64,000 bases of DNA. It comes from Acidobacteriota bacterium. GTDB lineage: Bacteria > Acidobacteriota > Thermoanaerobaculia > UBA5066 > Gp7-AA6. The notes beneath the pieces are model-generated. The model had not been told where the DNA came from, did no database searches, and was given only the letters and a program-made list of their open reading frames with translations. Location of the stretch: positions 19,301-83,300 of the forward strand of contig DAHUXD010000063.1 of assembly GCA_027307335.1 (NCBI GenBank). The letters run 5' to 3'. Positions 60,552 to 64,000 of this stretch are shown one piece after another; position 1 is the first letter of the stretch; each line of letters opens with the position of its first letter. Both the position numbers and the translations under genes were made by a program.

Positions 60552-61175
60552 CTAACCTCGGCCCGCGCGCTGGACGCGGATTTCTTCGAGGGCCTTGCGC
60601 GCCTCGCCCGCCGCGGCGGGGTCCCAGCGCAGGGCCTCCTGGTACGCCTTCTCGGCCTTCAGGAGGAGACCCGCCTGGCGGAAGATGGCGCCGGCGTCCT
60701 TCTGAAGGCTGCCGTTGTGCGGTTCGATCGCCAGCGCGGCCTCGATCGCCTTGACGGCCGTGCGCACGTCGCCGGCCCGCGCGGAGGCGAGGCCGAGGTA
60801 GTGCTGGGCCTTCACGTCGCGGGGATTGCGTCCCACGACGAGCTGGAAGTTGCCGGCCGCGTCCGTGTACTTGCGTTCCTTGAAGGCGGCGATGCCCTGG
60901 CTCAGGTAGTTCTGGGCGACGGCATCGGCGTTCTCCGCCGAGCCCCGCGAAGCGGCGAGGTCGAAGTCGTAGGCCCTGCGGCGGTCGGGACTCGTCAAAA
61001 CGTTGACGGCCTCGGTGAGGTCCTGGAACTTCGCCTCGGCCTCGGCCTTCCGCGCCGCGGGCGCGCGGTCCGGGTGCGCCTCGCGCGCCAGCGCGCGGAA
61101 GCGTTCCCGGATCTCCGCTTCGGTGGCGTCCCGCGCCACGCCGAGCAGTCCGTAGTAGTCGATGTCTCGCGGCAT
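60552..61175 (-). CDS. DnaJ-domain protein with TPR repeats
   Basis: 207-residue cytosolic protein. The J-domain (about 5-70) has HPDRAP in place of a strict HPD-only loop, keeping His-Pro-Asp. Two to three TPR units follow (about 85-195; AQNYLSQGIAAFKERKYTDA, then HYLGLASARAGDVRTAVKAI). It should recruit DnaK to client proteins. The start at 61175 gives MPRDIDYYGLLG; a longer frame is possible. It probably forms an operon with the PP2C gene. Confidence 0.88.
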   Translation of the reverse strand: MPRDIDYYGLLGVARDATEAEIRERFRALAREAHPDRAPAARKAEAEAKFQDLTEAVNVLTSPDRRRAYDFDLAASRGSAENADAVAQNYLSQGIAAFKERKYTDAAGNFQLVVGRNPRDVKAQHYLGLASARAGDVRTAVKAIEAALAIEPHNGSLQKDAGAIFRQAGLLLKAEKAYQEALRWDPAAAGEARKALEEIRVQRAGRG

Positions 61176-61280
61176 TTCGTGCGGAACCTCACCCGCGCAG
61201 GGGGACCTTTTGAGGAGGTTAACATACGGGAAAGTCGGGGCTTCCGGCAAGCGGTGGGCGGCGCGACGCCGCGCCGCCGG

Positions 61281-62375
61281 TCACCCGCGCTTCTCGATCA
61301 TGATCTTGCGCGCCATCGTCCGGACGCCCTCGGGCAGGTTCCGGTCGCGCGCCAGGTTGCGCAGGTCGCGCATGCCGACGAACTTGATCAGGGGCAGCGT
61401 GATCGAGAGCGGCACCGCGGGATTGCAGACGAGCGCGAGCTGGACCTTCGGCTTCCGGATCCACTCGCGGGTCGTCGCGATCTCCTGGAAAAGCTCGGCG
61501 GCGAGGTGGCGCATCGCGCAGAACGTCTCCACTTCCGCCGGGGTGAGCGCCTCGTTCCGCAAGACCGCCATGCTCACGATTTTGTTGGCGTCGGCGATCA
61601 GGATGCGCCGCTCTTCCTTCGTGCCCTTCTGGGCGAGGTCGAGCTTCTCCTTGACCGTCATCGACGAGATGCGCCGGAACACCTGCGCGAGGTTCGCGGA
61701 GCTGTAGTCCTCGCCGCCCGCCGCGGCTCCCTCCGCGGCGCCGGCCTCATCGGCGGTGTCCTGCGCCGCCTCCTCGAAGACGATGCCGGCCGCTTCCTGC
61801 TCCGCCCGGCGCGCCTCCTCTTCCTGGCGGAGCCGCTCCTGCTCCCGGCGCCTCTCCTCCTTCTCGAAGAACTCCTCGCGGAGTTCGAGGAGGCGCCGGC
61901 GTCCGTCCGCCGTCAGCCCGGGATTTTCGAGGAGCGCGTCGATCAGCCGGGGATGGCGGAGCAGGCGCACCTGGTTGACGATCAGCGCGTCCTGCGGCGC
62001 TCCCACGACCGTCGCGGCCAACCGTTCCAGCGTGTCGTCGGACGCCTCGCGGTTGCGGATGACCTGTTCGAGGACCGCATGGTCGTCGGTCCGGCGGCTG
62101 ACGGCGTCGAGCTCGGCCGGCGTGGGACTGCCGCCGTCGAGGAACCGCACGACGTCGTCCGGCGGAACGGCGGCGAACGTCGCGGCAGCGGCGGTCGCCA
62201 CGTCGGGGTCCGCATCGTTCACGACCGCCAGCAGCGCGCGCAGGCGGTCCTCGCTCTCGAGCGGAAGGAGTCCGCGCGCGGCGAAAGCGCGCAGCTCCCG
62301 CGGCGCGTCCGGCGACCGCAGCAGCGAAACGAGATCCGCGGGCTCGAGGGCGGCCGGGCTCGCGGGATCGGGCAA
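61281..62375 (-). CDS. HEAT-like repeat protein of unknown function
   Basis: 364-residue soluble protein. N-terminal HEAT-like helices (about 10-165) are followed by a charged coiled-coil (about 165-195, EEFFEKEERRREQERLRQEE), a flexible linker, and a second helical block (about 230-360; PAVPLSITLPLIKFVGMRDL, then RNLPEGVRTMA). It shares its C-terminal pattern with the protein at 63195-63887. Similar proteins occur in acidobacteria and deltaproteobacteria with unknown function. It follows the RodZ-like gene. Confidence 0.75.
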   Translation of the reverse strand: MPDPASPAALEPADLVSLLRSPDAPRELRAFAARGLLPLESEDRLRALLAVVNDADPDVATAAAATFAAVPPDDVVRFLDGGSPTPAELDAVSRRTDDHAVLEQVIRNREASDDTLERLAATVVGAPQDALIVNQVRLLRHPRLIDALLENPGLTADGRRRLLELREEFFEKEERRREQERLRQEEEARRAEQEAAGIVFEEAAQDTADEAGAAEGAAAGGEDYSSANLAQVFRRISSMTVKEKLDLAQKGTKEERRILIADANKIVSMAVLRNEALTPAEVETFCAMRHLAAELFQEIATTREWIRKPKVQLALVCNPAVPLSITLPLIKFVGMRDLRNLARDRNLPEGVRTMARKIMIEKRG

Positions 62376-62396
62376 GGGAGCGAGAACCGCCGGCGG

Positions 62397-63164
62397 CTAG
62401 CTCTGAGTCAACCGCGTCGGCACGGCGAGATTCCGGACGACCTGGCCGGCGCCGCCCAGCGGCTCGAGCGCGCGGCCGTCCACGGTCACCTTCACGCCTC
62501 CGGCGTTCCCGAGCGTCAGCCGGAATCCATCCTGCGACTCGAAGCGCTGCCGCGTGCCCCGTCGCGCGAGCCCGGAGAAGATCGGCTGTCCGCCGTTCGT
62601 GGTGACCTCGGTCCAGGAGTCCTGCTCGAACTCGAGCTCCATCGAGACCGCCGGCTTGTCCGCCGCCGCCGCGCGCTCCTCCTGGATCACCGGCGCCGGC
62701 CCCGGGGACACCGCCACGTTCTTGAACGACACCGAGGGCGCCGTGCGCCGCTGGACGATCGGCCCGCCGCTCGCGCTCCGCCGCTCGGGCCGCGCGATGA
62801 GGCCGAGCACGAGGAGCACCGCGGTCACGGTCACGACGATCGTGCTCGCCGCCGCGCGCCGGCCGCGGAGGAAGCGCGGACCGCTGCGACGCTTCCCCGC
62901 CTCGCGCGACTTCTCGGGAGCGAGGTCCGCGAGGTACGCGTTCACCTTCTCGTCGGGATCGAGGCCGAGGTGGCGCGAGTACGCACGGATGAAACCGCGG
63001 GTGAAGACGGGCGCCGGCAGCTTCGCGACGTCGCTCGCCTCGAGCGCGGTCAGAAGGCGCACCGAGATCTTGGTCGCGGCCGAGATCTCCTCGAGCGACA
63101 CCTCCCGGATGAGCCTCTCCCGACGGAGTTCTTCTCCGAAGGTGAGGACCGGTGTGTCTCCCAT
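62397..63164 (-). CDS. RodZ-like membrane-anchored helix-turn-helix protein
   Basis: 255-residue protein. A cytoplasmic HTH (about 8-80; FGEELRRERLIREVSLEEIS, then TRGFIRAYSRHLGLDPDE) is followed by a single membrane helix (about 110-128, TIVVTVTAVLLVLGLIA) and an extracytoplasmic beta domain (DUF4115-like, about 180-250; SWTEVTTNGG, DGFRLTLGNAGG). This is the layout of RodZ, which links MreB to the cell wall. No mre gene is in the window. It lies between two HEAT-like paralogues. Confidence 0.85.
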   Translation of the reverse strand: MGDTPVLTFGEELRRERLIREVSLEEISAATKISVRLLTALEASDVAKLPAPVFTRGFIRAYSRHLGLDPDEKVNAYLADLAPEKSREAGKRRSGPRFLRGRRAAASTIVVTVTAVLLVLGLIARPERRSASGGPIVQRRTAPSVSFKNVAVSPGPAPVIQEERAAAADKPAVSMELEFEQDSWTEVTTNGGQPIFSGLARRGTRQRFESQDGFRLTLGNAGGVKVTVDGRALEPLGGAGQVVRNLAVPTRLTQS

Positions 63165-63194
63165 GCTCCGTCTCCCGATGAGGCCTGATTGATG

Positions 63195-63887
63195 CTAGAC
63201 CCCCGCGCCGCGCTCCGCAAGGACTCTTTCCGCGCAGGCCTTGAGGAGTCCCGAAACTCGCGGCGATTCGAGGACGCCGCGCAGGTCGTCGAGGCTCGCG
63301 CGCGTCAGCAGGGACAGGGCGACCCCGAGGGGCAGGGCCGGATGACGCAGGATCGCGCTCCGGACCCCCGGACGGAGCCCCCAGCGGGGATGCCCGGCGA
63401 TCAAGGCGAGGCACTCCTCCCGTTCCCCGGCCTCCACGGTTGCGGCCTGGATCACATCGGCCTCGATCGCGAACCGGTTCTCGAGCACCGACGCGAGGAC
63501 CCGAGGATCGGCGTCGAGCCGCAGGTACAGAAGGGCGCCGCGTCCCACCTGGCGGGCCAGATCCACGCGCTCGGCGACGGCCATGTCGGGCAGGCGTCGG
63601 TGCAGGTCGAGGTCGGCCGCCCGGCGGATCGCCGGATGGACGCGCGCATCGGCCGAGAGCCCCGCGAGATCGCGCCAGAAGAGGGTTCCGACGAGCGCGA
63701 GGGCGTCGCCGCGCGGCGTGCGCGGGTGGGCGGCGAGCGCCCGGCGAACCGCGTGGAACTTCCGGACGCTGCGGTCGCCGAGGATCTCGAGAAGCGTGTC
63801 CCGGGCGAGGTCGGCCCGGCGCAGGAGCCGGAGGCACTCCCCCTCGGTCCGCATCAGCCGGCGGCCGCCGCGCGGCGTCGGCGTCAC
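63195..63887 (-). CDS. Second HEAT-like repeat protein
   Basis: 230-residue helical protein, relative of that at 61281-62375. Repeated units include AAHPRTPRGDALALVGTLFW, then RHPALPLGVALSLLTRASLD and LRGVLESPRVSG. GTG 63887 overlaps the trpA stop (GTGA). An ATG at 63854 is an alternative. No known function; it probably serves as a scaffold with the neighbouring RodZ-like protein. Confidence 0.75.
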   Translation of the reverse strand: MTPTPRGGRRLMRTEGECLRLLRRADLARDTLLEILGDRSVRKFHAVRRALAAHPRTPRGDALALVGTLFWRDLAGLSADARVHPAIRRAADLDLHRRLPDMAVAERVDLARQVGRGALLYLRLDADPRVLASVLENRFAIEADVIQAATVEAGEREECLALIAGHPRWGLRPGVRSAILRHPALPLGVALSLLTRASLDDLRGVLESPRVSGLLKACAERVLAERGAGV

Positions 63888-64000
63888 GCGGCGGCGAGCG
63901 AGCGGGCGAGCGTCTCGACCGCCGCCTCGCGCCCCTCGCCGGCCTCCTCGGCGGCGCGCACGAGCGCCGAGCCCACGACGACGCCGTCCGCGAGCCCCGC
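63884..64000 (-). CDS. trpA: Tryptophan synthase alpha chain, C-terminal end (partial)
   Basis: Only the last 38 codons are in the window. They read AGLADGVVVGSALVRAAEEA, then GREAAVETLARSLAAA and a stop at 63884. ADGVVVGSA is the conserved phosphate-binding segment of TrpA, which cleaves indole-3-glycerol phosphate. Its stop overlaps the next gene (GTGA), so the HEAT-like/RodZ genes may be in the same transcript. Confidence 0.8.
   Translation of the reverse strand, partial: AGLADGVVVGSALVRAAEEAGEGREAAVETLARSLAAA

Overview
This window comes from a high-GC, Gram-negative-type bacterium. It is most likely an acidobacterium, and this is an inference from gene content. The pointers are a carboxypeptidase-regulatory/TonB-type outer-membrane receptor, secreted proteins with Cys-rich S-layer-homology (SLH) repeats, a giant cyclic beta-glucan synthase, and tightly overlapping operons that often start with GTG or TTG. 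Most of the DNA is dense housekeeping sequence. Three stretches look accessory: about 11.4-18.0 kb, about 28.7-29.0 kb and about 49.9-53.8 kb.

Layout. 0-2.9 kb (minus): polyamine-type ABC transporter potA-potB-potC, followed by what may be the start of the binding protein at the window edge. 2.9-5.7 kb: TonB-type receptor. 5.7-11.4 kb (minus): MerR regulator, GTPase Der, a DUF2155-like lipoprotein, RNase R, a small Zn-ribbon protein and a DUF309 protein. Palindromic repeats are scattered between them. 11.4-18.0 kb is a patchwork: an SLH-cupredoxin protein, two SIS-domain proteins with HypA, a second SLH protein, three decayed gene remnants including an integrase tail, and tRNA-Leu(CAG). 18.2-28.7 kb: a sulfatase and a ~2,900-residue cyclic beta-1,2-glucan synthase. 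29.0-35.2 kb: Ogt, then a long minus-strand cassette with a glycosyltransferase, a polysaccharide deacetylase, FabD, FabG, ACP, a FabZ-like hotdog protein, a STAS protein, an unknown protein and RpiA.

35.3-47.3 kb (plus): Complex I genes nuoA-E-F-G-H-J-K-L-M-N, then glutamate dehydrogenase. nuoB, C, D and I are absent here, so a working complex needs them from another locus. 47.4-49.8 kb (minus): a kynurenine-formamidase-type cyclase, two membrane proteins and a YqiA-like hydrolase. 53.8-64 kb: DacB, an XPD/DinG-type helicase with a nuclease-like N-terminus, a Nudix hydrolase, a secreted protein, a PP2C phosphatase, a DnaJ-TPR protein, two HEAT-like repeat paralogues around a RodZ-like protein, and the end of trpA.

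The most unusual element is at 49,991-53,420. Two successive minus-strand modules each pair a short sigma-70-region-2-like protein, with no recognisable region 4, with an overlapping, translationally coupled TPR-type protein. The two TPR proteins share a C-terminal signature, so the modules look like an ancient duplication. The block has visibly lower GC than its neighbours and is preceded by an AT-rich region with hairpins. I do not recognise it as a described system.
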